DNA from: Desulfobacterium sp.
GTDB taxonomy: Bacteria; Desulfobacterota; Desulfobacteria; Desulfobacterales; Desulfobacteraceae
Reading direction: 5' to 3'
NCBI GenBank assembly: GCA_030145245.1
Contig: JAQYWC010000001.1
Coordinates: 62,001-126,000, forward strand
Length of the DNA: 64,000 bases
Part shown: in pieces, positions 35,400 through 45,006 of the stretch
How the letters are laid out: each line of letters opens with the position of its first letter
How positions within the stretch are numbered: position 1 is the first letter of the stretch
Translations under genes and position numbers: made by a program
Notes under the pieces: model-generated
Told to the model about the DNA's origin: nothing
Seen by the model: the letters and a program-made list of their open reading frames with translations, nothing else
The model's database searches: none

Positions 35400-35840
35400 T
35401 CAGAACTCCCCATCACAGACGTCGTCTAAAATCCGGACCGCCTCCTTCACCATTTCAACACAAGGGCCGGTCTGTCGAAGGTTTTTCATCTGCCCGGGAT
35501 TGTTTATGTCAATGCCGTTGGTGGCAAGCAGGTCCCTGCAACGGGTCGTCCCCCAACGCTTTGTGAAACGATGGGAAAATTCCTGGACAAGCATATACAC
35601 CCTGTCCCTGGAATAGGCGTCCCCTGGACCCCCTGAACCTGCCGTAAGGCCCAGGACCATGTATGCTGCGGTGACGGCGCCGCAGGTCTTGCCCTGGGCC
35701 ATGCCTCCGGCAAATCCCGTGGCTATCTTGACAGCGGTTTGCCGGTCAAGGCCAAGCTTTGGGGCATAGGCGGCGGCAATCGCCTCTGAGCATGAGTATC
35801 CTTTGGTAAAATAGTCCAGGGCAGGGTGGTTGTTTTCCAT
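35400..35840 (-). CDS. C_GCAxxG_C_C family protein (putative redox protein)
   Basis: A 146-residue protein with the family's cysteine pattern: GYSCSEAIAAAYA, then GGMAQGKTCGAVTAAYMVLG (the GC-A-x-x-G-like core), then TRCRDLL and GPCVEMVKEAVRIL. The family is named for this pattern and is presumed to carry a redox-active or metal-binding cysteine set. No reaction is established to my knowledge. AAAGGA lies upstream of the ATG. A 15-base operator identical to one upstream of the neighbouring tetR gene sits at 35878-35892, before this start, which implies TetR control. Confidence 0.88.
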   Translation of the reverse strand: MENNHPALDYFTKGYSCSEAIAAAYAPKLGLDRQTAVKIATGFAGGMAQGKTCGAVTAAYMVLGLTAGSGGPGDAYSRDRVYMLVQEFSHRFTKRWGTTRCRDLLATNGIDINNPGQMKNLRQTGPCVEMVKEAVRILDDVCDGEF

Positions 35841-35877
35841 GGCCGTAAAAATCCTTTTACTTATGATATTTGTTTAA

Positions 35878-35892
35878 GTCACCAGTGGTGAC
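35878..35892. promoter_or_regulatory. TetR operator copy 1
   Basis: GTCACCAGTGGTGAC has perfect seven-base arms around one central base and is identical to the copy at 36554-36568. It lies 38 bases upstream of the C_GCAxxG_C_C start. Confidence 0.75.
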
Positions 35893-35909
35893 ATTTTGGG
35901 TAAAAAAAA

Positions 35910-36527
35910 TCAGTCGTCAAAAATGCCTTTTAAAAGAAGGTCGATCCCCGTTTCCATCCGTTCCCATCCCTGGTTCGACGTGAGGTCGATTCCTCCCACC
36001 GTGGTATGAATTCGCGACTTGATGATAAGATAGTTGACCGCCCCCGACATGAGAACCACGATGGCGGAGAGATCAATGGTGTCCGGCAGGTTATCAAAGC
36101 TTTCAAAATACTCAAGAATGGTTCTGATACGGACCTGTTCAAGTTGTTTTGTCAGTTCGTTTCGTTCCAGCATCTCCCAGGCAAGGATCTCCTGGGTGTG
36201 GGGGCGTTTTCGAATGGCCCGGAGAAACCGCTTGAAAAATTCAGCCATCTGCCGGTCAAAGGGCATCTGTTTTAAGAGGTCAAGGTCTTGCCCGATCAGC
36301 TCCTCTTTGGTGGGCCAGAAATCACTGGTCTGGCTGTAGGCCAGGACAAGCTCTGCCAATCCTCCGAAATATCGGTAGACAAGTACCTTGTCCACGCCTG
36401 CTTCCCGGGCAACCTTGTTAACGCCAAGCCCCTTGAACCCCTCTTGGGCTAAAATCCGGCCCACAGAGTCGACCAATTTCTGTTTTGTGCTCTCTTTTTT
36501 GTCCGCAGCTGGCAAGGTTTTGTTCAT
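35910..36527 (-). CDS. TetR-family transcriptional regulator
   Basis: A 205-residue protein with an N-terminal TetR helix-turn-helix: SVGRILAQEGFKGLGVNKVA and REAGVDKVLVYRYFGGLAEL (about residues 21-62). A helical ligand-binding domain follows. GGGAGG lies four bases before the ATG. Identical palindromic operators flank the gene: one at 36554-36568 upstream of its own start, and one at 35878-35892 upstream of the next gene. This indicates autorepression plus control of the C_GCAxxG_C_C protein. The inducer is unknown. Confidence 0.9.
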   Translation of the reverse strand: MNKTLPAADKKESTKQKLVDSVGRILAQEGFKGLGVNKVAREAGVDKVLVYRYFGGLAELVLAYSQTSDFWPTKEELIGQDLDLLKQMPFDRQMAEFFKRFLRAIRKRPHTQEILAWEMLERNELTKQLEQVRIRTILEYFESFDNLPDTIDLSAIVVLMSGAVNYLIIKSRIHTTVGGIDLTSNQGWERMETGIDLLLKGIFDD

Positions 36528-36553
36528 GGGGCCTCCCGGGTTGATTTATGTTT

Positions 36554-36568
36554 GTCACCAGTGGTGAC
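36554..36568. promoter_or_regulatory. TetR operator copy 2
   Basis: This copy of GTCACCAGTGGTGAC lies 27 bases upstream of the tetR start. On the minus strand a TTGACA (36598-36593) sits about 25 bases before it, so a bound repressor would cover the promoter start region. Confidence 0.75.
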
Positions 36569-36662
36569 ACTGTTGCGGATTCTCAACCCCAATGTCAAGT
36601 TTTTTTTCAATTCTGTAACGGTTGACTTTAGACAGGGCAAGGCCATGAAAGGCGTGGAAGAG

Positions 36663-36689
36663 GCCTGGCCGAACACCAGGCTTTTTTTT
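36663..36689 (+). terminator. Orphan + strand terminator
   Basis: GCCTGG / CCAGGC with a seven-base loop and an eight-T run is a good terminator, but no clear + strand gene precedes it. It may end a small RNA or read-through from the tetR promoter region. Confidence 0.55.
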
Positions 36690-36831
36690 GAAAAGATCAG
36701 ATTGTTATGGGGGGCATACAAGTCTGGGCTGTCAGACCGGTAACAGCAAAATGGTCGTGGCAGCCCAGGGGTGAATGGGGCAGCTTCCTCTCGGAAGCGT
36801 TTTATGTGGTTAAAGTTAAATGCGTTTTCTG

Positions 36832-37500
36832 CTAATTTTTCCGGCGTTTGAGGTTAATGAGCCAAAAGAGTCCGCCACCCAGTAAAAACAAGCTGGAAGG
36901 AATTGGCGTTGGCGTGCAATCGGTTCCCACCTCCAGGTAATCCACATTGTAGAAAGTCATGCCATTAAGCTCACCGTGCACCTGTATTGTAATGTCTTCC
37001 CTGGCCGGTTGAGGAAAAAGGCTTGCCTCAGCATAGACCCAACCATCGTCGATTCTAAAAGAATCAAATGCGGTCACCGGAGAGATAGAACCGTCTTCGT
37101 AGTGTCCGAGAATATTGACTGATGAAGGTTCCGGATCATAACTCGATCCGTAGTGGAAGGCCACCCAGAACTGCTTGGTATGGTCCGGTTTTTCTTCGTT
37201 ATCCAAATGGATAGTTAAAGAGGTCAATTCAATGTCGAAAGTAGGGGTGGAAGCGGACAATACAGAAAGAGAGGCTGTATAATCATAGCCCTTGGTTCCT
37301 TCAGATTGTGTTGGCGTCAATATGTCGGCAGTTGGCAATAAATCAAAAAATACCTTGGCATCTGCATCAGCCCACCAGTCCGGTCGCTGATCAGGATCAA
37401 TGACGGCAGCATTGACAATTGAGGAAAAAAGAAGAACGCCTATCAGGACACCAATCCCGAGAAAAGAGGGCTTGAGGTTTTTTAGAATAGTACCTTTCAT
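36832..37500 (-). CDS. PEP-CTERM-type surface protein A
   Basis: A signal peptide (cleavage near SIVNAAV) leads to a beta-rich domain of about 165 residues. The C-terminus is a sorting tripartite signal: TPIPSSLFLLGGGLFWLI followed by a basic NLKRRKN tail. This is the PEP-CTERM layout (Pro-containing motif, membrane helix, Arg/Lys tail) recognised by exosortase, with PIPSS in place of canonical PEP. The protein would be processed at the inner membrane and exported to the cell surface or matrix. No exosortase is in the window. It lies 3 bases after protein B and belongs to its operon. Confidence 0.82.
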   Translation of the reverse strand: MKGTILKNLKPSFLGIGVLIGVLLFSSIVNAAVIDPDQRPDWWADADAKVFFDLLPTADILTPTQSEGTKGYDYTASLSVLSASTPTFDIELTSLTIHLDNEEKPDHTKQFWVAFHYGSSYDPEPSSVNILGHYEDGSISPVTAFDSFRIDDGWVYAEASLFPQPAREDITIQVHGELNGMTFYNVDYLEVGTDCTPTPIPSSLFLLGGGLFWLINLKRRKN

Positions 37501-37503
37501 GAG

Positions 37504-38127
37504 CTATTTTCCTCCGTTTTTTCTTCTGTTCCCACTGATAAGAGCTAAAATGCCTCCTCCAAGGAGCAGAAGCGTCGACGGAATCGGAACAGGATTAAAA
37601 TCAACAGTTACATTTATGATATCATTTAAGATTTCCGTTTTAACTTGGAAGTCAAAAACGTCTTCATAGACGGTGATATCGGTGGTTCCATATGACCAGA
37701 AAAGGAAAGAAGGAGGGTCTATCGAAAAAATGGTGTTAGAGGACCCCATGGTCATAAATAGCCCATCTACAAGGGTGTTTCCTAAATCATCGTAATCAGA
37801 AAAGCCAAAGAAACCTCTTGCTAAAGTTTTCTTTGGGGTAACCTCTCTGGTTAATGATTGCCTATCCCAGAAATTTGGATACACCATACCTGGGCCAAAA
37901 AGAACTGAAAAGTCATTTTTTTCTGTTGGAGGGAAAACGGCATCATCTATTTCCTTTTCTACAGGCCAACCATAATCGTTGTCGTCTATAAATTTAAATT
38001 GAAACCCACTTAATGTAATACCGGATGTGGCTAATCCTTCAAGGTAGATATTGGTTGTGTTTGCGTTTGCACTTAGTGTAAAGAAAATGGTTACTGAAAG
38101 GGCAATTAAAAAAGTTTTTATTTTCAT
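37504..38127 (-). CDS. PEP-CTERM-type surface protein B
   Basis: The start at 38127 (MKIKTFLIALSVTIFFTLSA, a signal peptide) has GTGGAG six bases upstream and follows the dockerin gene by 11 bases. The mature region of about 165 residues is beta-rich without recognised motifs. The C-terminus VPIPSTLLLLGGGILALI plus SGNRRKNGGK is again a PEP-CTERM-like sorting signal, nearly the same as that of protein A. The two are probably paralogous exosortase substrates secreted together. Confidence 0.82.
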   Translation of the reverse strand: MKIKTFLIALSVTIFFTLSANANTTNIYLEGLATSGITLSGFQFKFIDDNDYGWPVEKEIDDAVFPPTEKNDFSVLFGPGMVYPNFWDRQSLTREVTPKKTLARGFFGFSDYDDLGNTLVDGLFMTMGSSNTIFSIDPPSFLFWSYGTTDITVYEDVFDFQVKTEILNDIINVTVDFNPVPIPSTLLLLGGGILALISGNRRKNGGK

Positions 38128-38138
38128 CCTTATCTCCA

Positions 38139-38840
38139 CTAAATATTTTGTTTGAGCCATCTGTAATCTAAGGCGTCTAAATCGCCATCTCCATTACCAT
38201 CAGCATAAACCGGCCATCCCTCTGTCCCGATTAGTTGCTTAAGAATTCGATAATCAAGAGCGTCGAGATTACCGTCACCATTTGCATCCCCACGCGCGAA
38301 AATGGATACTGATCCTATGCGGTCGGTTTTACCCGCGCCTGCAAGGATATCATCCAGTTCGTCGCCGTTTACCTGGACAAAGTTGGAGTAGTTGCCGTCT
38401 TTGCCAAGATAGAGTTCCGCTCTGGGAACATTGGCGGTCAATCTGGAAAAGGTGACCTTCGCAAGCAGGACCCTGTCTCCTGCAACACCCGCCTGGGGAG
38501 CTGCTGAATCCAGCTTTCCGCCTACGATGACAACTTCTCCCGGCGTGGAGGTGTCCGGTTCAGCATTGGGCGTTGCAAGTGGAGATGCCTGCTCTCCGAA
38601 ATACCAGTCTTCAGAATTTTTCTGAACAACGGGTGAGCCAAGATTAGAAGGGTCGTAGGTCAGTTTTACACCGTAACTGACAATCGGATCGGTTGCCACA
38701 TCCACATAGAGGTAGACAACTAAATCGTTATCCGTGTATGCCCCCTCGGCGTATACGTTGACGCTTGCCCATGACACTGTTGCCCACAATCCGATACAGG
38801 CAAGTGCCGGAATGAGGAATTTTGCCATTCTTCTCAACAT
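38139..38840 (-). CDS. Secreted cohesin-like protein with dockerin repeats
   Basis: A signal peptide (cleavage near VSWASV) is followed by a domain of about 140 residues resembling cohesin (VNVYAEGAYTDNDLVVYLYV; VSYGVKLTYDPSNLGS). Two dockerin-type calcium-binding repeats follow: GDANGDGNLDALDYRILKQL and DGNGDGDLDALDYRWLKQ. Dockerins bind cohesins in cellulosomes, but in non-cellulolytic bacteria the pair occurs in surface proteins of unknown role. AAGGAGG lies six bases before the ATG. It heads an operon with the two PEP-CTERM proteins, which suggests assembly of a surface structure. Confidence 0.85.
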   Translation of the reverse strand: MLRRMAKFLIPALACIGLWATVSWASVNVYAEGAYTDNDLVVYLYVDVATDPIVSYGVKLTYDPSNLGSPVVQKNSEDWYFGEQASPLATPNAEPDTSTPGEVVIVGGKLDSAAPQAGVAGDRVLLAKVTFSRLTANVPRAELYLGKDGNYSNFVQVNGDELDDILAGAGKTDRIGSVSIFARGDANGDGNLDALDYRILKQLIGTEGWPVYADGNGDGDLDALDYRWLKQNI

Positions 38841-39718
38841 TTTTTACCTCCTTATTCTAGTGACGTTGGATAAACTCACATTTGTTCTCGCGGTTTAAAC
38901 ATTGCGATCTTCAGGCTTCCGGAACAAAGTAACTATGTAAGTCCAGTGGGAGCACCGGATGGGAACATCTCGTCGTAAAGAGTTTTAGATATCATCCCAT
39001 GGCACAGTTGACCGGATGAACATCGTTGTACAATTGGTATTTGAAACTTGGTTCGTCACAGAGCGGTGTCGAGCTGAAAAAAACGATCCTCACCTTCGCA
39101 AAGTACGAACCGGGTGATTCCTGAATCAAATTTTCTGGGGGTGTAGATTGGTGTCTGCTATTGCAGATCCGACCGGTTAAAGTTTGTATTGGTACCGCCA
39201 TTTGCCCTGCCTTGAAGGGAGGATGGAGGTCTTTTGTCTATAAACTCCTATATAATGAACCATTTGAATTTGTCAACTAACATGCTTGTCGTTTTCTGTA
39301 AAGTTATTTTTTCAGGATCTCCGCAAAATTCTTTATTACTGTTTTATTGTCTTTCACTAAAGGCGATAAACTGTGAAAAACATTAGATACTATAACACCT
39401 AAGTTAAATCGCATTAAAGCAAGATAGTTACAAATAATGTACAGTATAACAACAATATCGTAACCATGTTAAAGTGTGAAATAAAAAGCCTTGTTTTGCG
39501 AAAAATGTTCATAATTGTAACCCTTTTTACCTATTGTTTAGTTTGGCGAATCGCAAATCGTTTAAAATTTTCTTAAAGAATTTCGAGGGGGGCATAGCGT
39601 ATTCTGTACCTTTGGCGGGGAGAGTCTCCAAGCAGCGCGTCCGTTTCTTCCTTTGATGGAATCAGCATAAAAAAGACTCCCTGGAAATACCAGGTATGAA
39701 ATTTCCAATTATTGCTTC
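38841..39718. other. Long AT-rich intergenic region
   Basis: No convincing gene lies here. The part next to 38840 should hold the promoter of the dockerin/PEP-CTERM operon. The stretch 39240-39600 is strongly AT-rich. A small hairpin CCTGG-AAATA-CCAGG lies near 39680. One 69-codon minus-strand frame (38992-39201) has no ribosome site and is not supported. Confidence 0.5.
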
Positions 39719-40105
39719 GTGAATGTTAATTTAATATGGGGGGATTATGGCTTTCGCTATCCGCATTATATGTTATCTGTTTTTTTATGTCAGCAGGGGG
39801 GGCGAATCCATGTACTAACCCTCAGTGGGGCGATCACATGCGAAGACTGGAATCCATCGGAGGGAAAAAATTACATTTCTGTCCGGGGTGCTGAAACCGG
39901 GGAAGATGTTGTCCGGGCAGAGTTAGCAAACCACGATGACTTCCCACTGGACCTTCGGGACCAGTTTACGGCATCGGTTCATCTCGTGGCCTTTCATGAT
40001 TTTAATAATTCGGTAGGCGGCATGCCTGATCTGGGTGATTCCCTGGCATGGTGCCCTGGGAATCCCATTTCTCTGTCCGGTTCCGATGTGGCATGCAGCC
40101 TGTAA
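39719..40105 (+). CDS. Doubtful hypothetical protein
   Basis: A 128-codon frame without a ribosome site. Its second half (GAETGEDVVRAELANHDDF) has fairly normal codon use, but its last third overlaps the minus-strand pseudogene. It may be an antisense artefact or a remnant. Confidence 0.2.
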   Translation: MNVNLIWGDYGFRYPHYMLSVFLCQQGGRIHVLTLSGAITCEDWNPSEGKNYISVRGAETGEDVVRAELANHDDFPLDLRDQFTASVHLVAFHDFNNSVGGMPDLGDSLAWCPGNPISLSGSDVACSL

Positions 40106-41365
40106 TAGGTTTCACAATAGGCGGGGATGTGATGGTTACCGTTCTGGATAAATCTTGCAGTAAAGGGCGTACCGTAACACGATCCCAATCTGTTGATAAA
40201 TAATTAAACCAGGCATTGTAAACCGCTAGGTCATAGGTGCCGTATGCCCCTTCAATGGGCGTCACCTGGGCGTAAAAGGTTCCGGCCCAGATTGAGATGG
40301 GGGGCCAGGGTCAGGGTGACCCCTTGTCCGGCCGGAAGATCGAAACGGTACCATGTGGAATCGGTTCCGCATACATCTGTTCTGAAAGGAGCATCAAAAA
40401 ATGGCAGGTATAGGCCATGGGGAGTGAAGTGCAGGTACCCACATCAGTGCTACAGGACAGCTCCGTGGCATGGGTCGGGGCTGTGCCCGATAGAAGTTCA
40501 TTGTAATCCGGAATGGAATCTCCATCGGTATCTTCGGTATACAGATTGGTTCCTTGGTAGTACTCGGCAGCGTCATATAGCCCGTCACCGTCAGAATCCA
40601 CGTTTGAATCGGCCCCTGCGACTGATAATTCATATGTGCCAACAGCATTTTCCCAGCCATAGCTCTGGTATTCCCAGACCCGAACGTAATACAGACCTTC
40701 ATGATAAACCCGGGGAGACAAACTGCCGGTATCTTCCCCCGGGATATTGGAAATCAATGGGCCTATTTGCCGGCCGCTGGCATTATAAACGCCAAAACCA
40801 AGCCCGCCTGTTTCAAGATGGGTGGATAAAAAACCTGGATCAGGGTGTCCCTTTGAACCGTAAAACGATAGACATGATAGCGATAAGGCGATATTCCAAG
40901 ATTGTCCGCCGGTAATGATCCATTTGTTATGTGTTTTGCAGTTGCAAAAGATCCATGCTAGCTCCGATGGGAATCAATGGTACCGGGATTGGCCCATCCA
41001 TTATGCAGGACCAGATTATAATCCCCTGAAGTTCCGGATGCTCCCCAGACTTTTATAGCATAGGTTCCGGTCCGGTATGCTGTTGCCTCCATAATACTCG
41101 ATTCTCCATTGACAAGGGTGGAATCCTGGGATGCTTTTATCAGCACATCCGCATCATTGAATAATCCGAAGTATAAAGAACCGGTCTCCACATGGGAATC
41201 AATAAGGATAGAGACCACTTGCCCGGCGACAAGATTAGCGGTGTATATCTGGGGTAAGCCGTTGTATGTCGCGCTGACAGGCTCATCAGGTGATATTGTT
41301 TCTGCTGAAGCAAATTGATTGATTGTAAGTACTCTAAAAAGCGTTTAAAAAAATAATCGTTTCAC
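39990..41365 (-). pseudogene. Degraded secreted protein with PPC-like and thrombospondin type-3 repeats
   Basis: Translation would start at a GTG (41365) behind GGTGGAG, giving MKRLFF, but a TAA follows immediately. The rest of a signal peptide (TLFRVLTINQFASAETIS) lies beyond it in the same frame. Next come a PPC-type beta domain (GSLYFGLFNDADVLIKASQD ... GTYAIKVWG), a second copy in another frame (EGLYYVRVWEYQSYGWENAV), and calcium-binding type-3 repeats (DSDGDGLYDAAEYYQGTN, DTDGDSIPDYNELLSG). A third beta domain then appears in yet another frame (EGAYGTYDLAVYNAWFN). At least one nonsense change and two or more frameshifts separate the parts, so the gene is dead. It was once a large secreted protein. 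Confidence 0.75.
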
Positions 41366-41964
41366 ATCTCCACCTCACCCATTATAAAGTTTAGATTCAA
41401 TTGTTTTTAACAATTGATGGTCGTTTAAAACCCATGTTGATTGAGAAGAGAGCAGGCTTTGCAAGTAAGGGCTTTTACTTGTGGGTACGGATCGTTCCCA
41501 GGCAATGCCTGTAACGTGTAATAAGAACAAAAGGCGGCAATACCAATAAACATGCGAATATGCGTCGCAGCGTTTGGAAAAATACAACCGCCCACCACAA
41601 ATTTCGTATTGCTCCTCCATACGCCCGGCATAGAGTAAACTATTTCCGTTGGTTTTGAAGGGTTCCCCAGGACAGGGTTCCCGATAGTTCGGAGAATGCT
41701 CCCCATGGGGAGACGTATGATTAGTAGAGATTTGACGGTGACGGTTTGGGTAATCCTCTGTGAGGACTGCTCTGAAAATATAAAGCGCTATCAAACCCAT
41801 TTGAATAGGGACGGATTGGTAGATCGCCTCCCTGCTGTATCGGGTCCTCCTCTTTCCCTGTGTTTACAGAACGATTTTATTCAGAGCATTAATATGGCAT
41901 TGGGTAAATATTGTTGAAAAAAGCGGGTCAGGGCACAGGATGTGCCGGCGCCCTGACGCCTGTT
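41366..41964. other. Intergenic region with weak open frames
   Basis: Two overlapping minus-strand frames (41425-41706 and 41375-41800) have no ribosome site, no recognisable motif and unusual composition. They are probably debris from the decaying region. No RNA gene or repeat was recognised. Confidence 0.4.
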
Positions 41965-43401
41965 CTATTCTGTTCTTCCGTAATTTCCGGAAAATATCGC
42001 TAAATCAACAGCATCGATATCTCCGTCCCCATCCAGGTCTCCTAAGAGACGGTCTGAGCAACAACCCTCGCCATAGGCGCACCAGCCGCAGGCACCCGGT
42101 CCGCCATGGGCTCCGATGTCGTTCAATTCCGTTCCAAAAGAGGGGCCGCATGGGCTGATACAGAGATCCTCCATTTTATATGAATCGCCCGCGTCAACAC
42201 AGCATGAATCAGGCCTGATTCTTAAGTTGAGAATACTTTCAAAGCGTGGATTGTCGTCTATATTTCCTTCTCCAGTTGACCATCCGCCCTTTACAAGAGA
42301 GTAATCGATCCATGCGGTGCCGGTGATTTCACTGCCTGAATTGTCGCAAAAAACTGAATTTTTCGCAGTCACTATTCCGTTTCCGTTATTGATCCCTTCT
42401 TTTATGTTATAAGCAACAGTGCAGTTTTCAAGTGATACGGTTCCTGATGATGTATAAATACCGCCGCCGTACGCACCTTTAGTTGCTGTGGATGAATTCT
42501 TCGAGACAATTGTGTTGACAAGTTCCACTCCTCCCTGGTTCATGAATATGCCACCGCCATATGAATAGCTATTATACCCACCGCTACTGCTGGCTGATGC
42601 GCGATTAGAATTAATCATACAGTTATTGCACGACACACTTCCTTTACTAATATAGATCCCTCCCCCACGGCCATATGTAGTTCTATACTCGATTGAACAG
42701 GAAAGATTGTCAGAGATTGTGCAATGGGTGAGAGTCAACCCCTGGGCTGCTGATTCGACAAATATTCCGCCTCCGTAATAAGTACCGGAATCGTTGCTAT
42801 TGTTTTTGTTTCCGGTGATTTTACAGTTTTCCAGGGTCAGGGATGCGGCCGAATCGATATATACCCCTCCGCCATGCTGCAGGGCGGTATTACTGCTGAT
42901 TGTGCAGTCTTTTATCTTCATTTCATTTGAGGAGGAGGTCAGTGAGATAACTATTCCGCCGCCGCTTTCGACTGAATGGTTGTTGGACAGGGTGCAGTCT
43001 TCAATTGTTTGAACGCTGTCCAGGATTCTGATGCCGCTGTTAAGGGAATATTCTATCCGGCAGTATTTCAGCTGGGAACCGCTGGGGGTGTGATCAAATA
43101 GAATTCCCTGCCACCCGGTTGCACCTTCCGTTTTTGTAAAAATAATAGGTGATCCGCCTGTTCCCACAGCCGTCAGCACGCCGGTTACTTTCAGGACGTA
43201 ATTGCCTGAAAACTCAACCCTGACACCCGGTTCGATTACCAGATCTATTGCGGTAATATCCCCTTCCACACAGTATGGGGAGCCCTCCATGGTCCAGGTC
43301 GCTCCATTGACCGGCCCGGCCACCGTAGTGGTGCATTCGGCAAAGACATTTGGTGTGCATAACAAGGTGATGAGAATAACGGTTGAAAAAAAGTTTTTCA
43401 T
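41965..43401 (-). CDS. Secreted parallel beta-helix protein with dockerin-like tail
   Basis: A signal peptide (MKNFFSTVILITLLCTPNVF, cleavage after FAE region) precedes a right-handed beta-helix. Repeated coils of the type NCKITGN, HCTISDN and NCTVAYN alternate with GGGIYI/GGGVYI/GGGIF segments across about residues 90-360. This is the pattern of polymorphic outer-membrane-like or pectate-lyase-like repeats. The C-terminal tail GDLDGDGDIDAVDLAIFSGN is one calcium-binding dockerin-type repeat. Cysteine pairs near the end (CISPCGPS, CGWCAYGEGCC) suggest disulfides. The protein is exported; binding to polysaccharide or a surface partner is plausible but unproven. Confidence 0.85.
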   Translation of the reverse strand: MKNFFSTVILITLLCTPNVFAECTTTVAGPVNGATWTMEGSPYCVEGDITAIDLVIEPGVRVEFSGNYVLKVTGVLTAVGTGGSPIIFTKTEGATGWQGILFDHTPSGSQLKYCRIEYSLNSGIRILDSVQTIEDCTLSNNHSVESGGGIVISLTSSSNEMKIKDCTISSNTALQHGGGVYIDSAASLTLENCKITGNKNNSNDSGTYYGGGIFVESAAQGLTLTHCTISDNLSCSIEYRTTYGRGGGIYISKGSVSCNNCMINSNRASASSSGGYNSYSYGGGIFMNQGGVELVNTIVSKNSSTATKGAYGGGIYTSSGTVSLENCTVAYNIKEGINNGNGIVTAKNSVFCDNSGSEITGTAWIDYSLVKGGWSTGEGNIDDNPRFESILNLRIRPDSCCVDAGDSYKMEDLCISPCGPSFGTELNDIGAHGGPGACGWCAYGEGCCSDRLLGDLDGDGDIDAVDLAIFSGNYGRTE

Positions 43402-43727
43402 TTTGCGTGTTCCCTCCTTTGTTAAATGTGAAAGAAATGGTTCCCACTCTCCCGGTTTTACCTGTGGTTGTCGTTGTGCTGATTTTCTGGGCCATTGCTC
43501 TGTCGTCGGCCATGTGGGTGGATTCTCTCTTTGCCCTGTGAATTATATGGCGATCCGGGTCTGTTGTTTTAAGACTGAATTTTGGTCGTTGATTCTTCAA
43601 GCCGTGAGTTGATTTTCGTTCAGGCAGGTAATTGTTGGTCTCATCTGGAGGCTGAGGAGTTATATAAAAAATATCGTTCGTTTGGCTTGTTTTACATTGA
43701 TGTAATCTATGGACGAATTATGGTTTT
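43402..43727. other. Intergenic region between divergent surface-protein genes
   Basis: The first 60 bases should hold the beta-helix gene's ribosome site and promoter on the minus strand. No supported gene or clear structured RNA was found in the rest. Confidence 0.4.
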
Positions 43728-45006
43728 TTGTCAATACGTTTATCAACCCCAATTTCACTGAACAGTCTCACGGCACTGGCACGGCTCTCCTCAGCAAAAA
43801 AGGTCTACATCGAAGGCAACCTTTCCCTGTCAAACCTCGAAGGACTGGAGGGCCTGACGTCCATCAGCCGCCTGGGAATCAAGGAGAACAAGGCCCTGAA
43901 GAGCCTCCGGGGCCTGGACCATATCGAATCCGTCGACCGCGATCTCTCCTTTGACAGCAATCCATCGCTGGCAAGCCTTGAAAAGGCTGGGCTCCCTGAC
44001 ATCCATCGCCGAATTCATTATCGAGTACAACGATTCCCTGGAAAGGATGGAGGCTCTCACCTCGGTGACCGCTGGCATATTCGTTACTGGTAACAGCGCC
44101 CTGACGGATTTTCGCGGGCTGGAGCATATCGCATCCATCGGCGGAATTCTGAAGGTCGTAGATAACGAATCGCTGATCAGCTTTGAGGGATTGAACGCCC
44201 TGACATCCGTCGACCAGGTCATCCTCTATAGCAACCCCTCCATCGAGGGTCTGGAGGGGCTCGACAACGTAACCTCGCTCGGGGAACTCACGCTCAGAGA
44301 CATGGACAGCTTTGACTGGTTCGGCAGCCTCTCCTCCCTCAGAAGTCTCAGTATTCATGATGTGCCGGATGTGTCGGGGCTCGATAATATTGTCATCGAG
44401 AACCTCTACCTTGACGGCGTGAGGCGCCTGGACGGACTGGATGCCATAACCTCCCTGGGCGTGCTTTCCGTCACGGCCATGGACGACCTCACCTTCCTGG
44501 ATCATATCACCGCCATCGACTCCCTTTCGCTCAACCAAATGAACGGGTTTGAAGGACTCGACCAGATTACATCGCTCCAGACGCTGCGCGTCAACTTTTC
44601 CTCCAGCCTCCGGGGACTGGAAAACATCACCTCCATCGGCGACTCTCTCTATATCATGGGTTGCGAAGGGCTTGAGAGCTTCGAGGGGCTGGAGAACATA
44701 ACGTCCCTCGGGAGACTTTACGTCAGTCGCTGCCGATGCCTCACAAGTCTCACTGGCCTGGAAAATCTTGCCAGCCTCGAAGAGGATCTTATGATCGAAA
44801 ACAACAACGCCCTGGAAAGCCTCGGCCTTCACCGGCTCACAACCGTGGGAAGCCATCCGCCGGAGGAGGGTGACTATTTTTCCTTCAGGGTCACGGACAA
44901 CGCGTCCCTCTGTACCGATCGCGCGGAAGCGCTGATGCAGCAGGTGTTGACCGGGGGCACCCTCAACGCAGCGGTGACCATCTCCGGTAATAAAATCTGT
45001 CCCTGA
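43728..45006 (+). pseudogene. Leucine-rich-repeat (receptor-L-type) protein, 5'-truncated and frameshifted
   Basis: Repeats of the form L.GLE.ITSI....I..N..L.SF run from about 43740 to 44850 (examples SLSNLEGLEGLTSI, ALKSLRGLDHIESV, GLESFEGLENITSL). The reading frame changes near 43980 in the stretch CCTTGAAAAGG. Upstream frame gives NPSLASLEKAG, whereas repeat logic continues as LKRLGSLTSIAEF in the other frame, as if one T were inserted. No signal peptide or ribosome site is visible at the 5' end, so the N-terminus also seems lost. The C-terminus ends ICP after a segment of conserved look. An assembly error at the homopolymer is an alternative for the frameshift. Confidence 0.7.
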
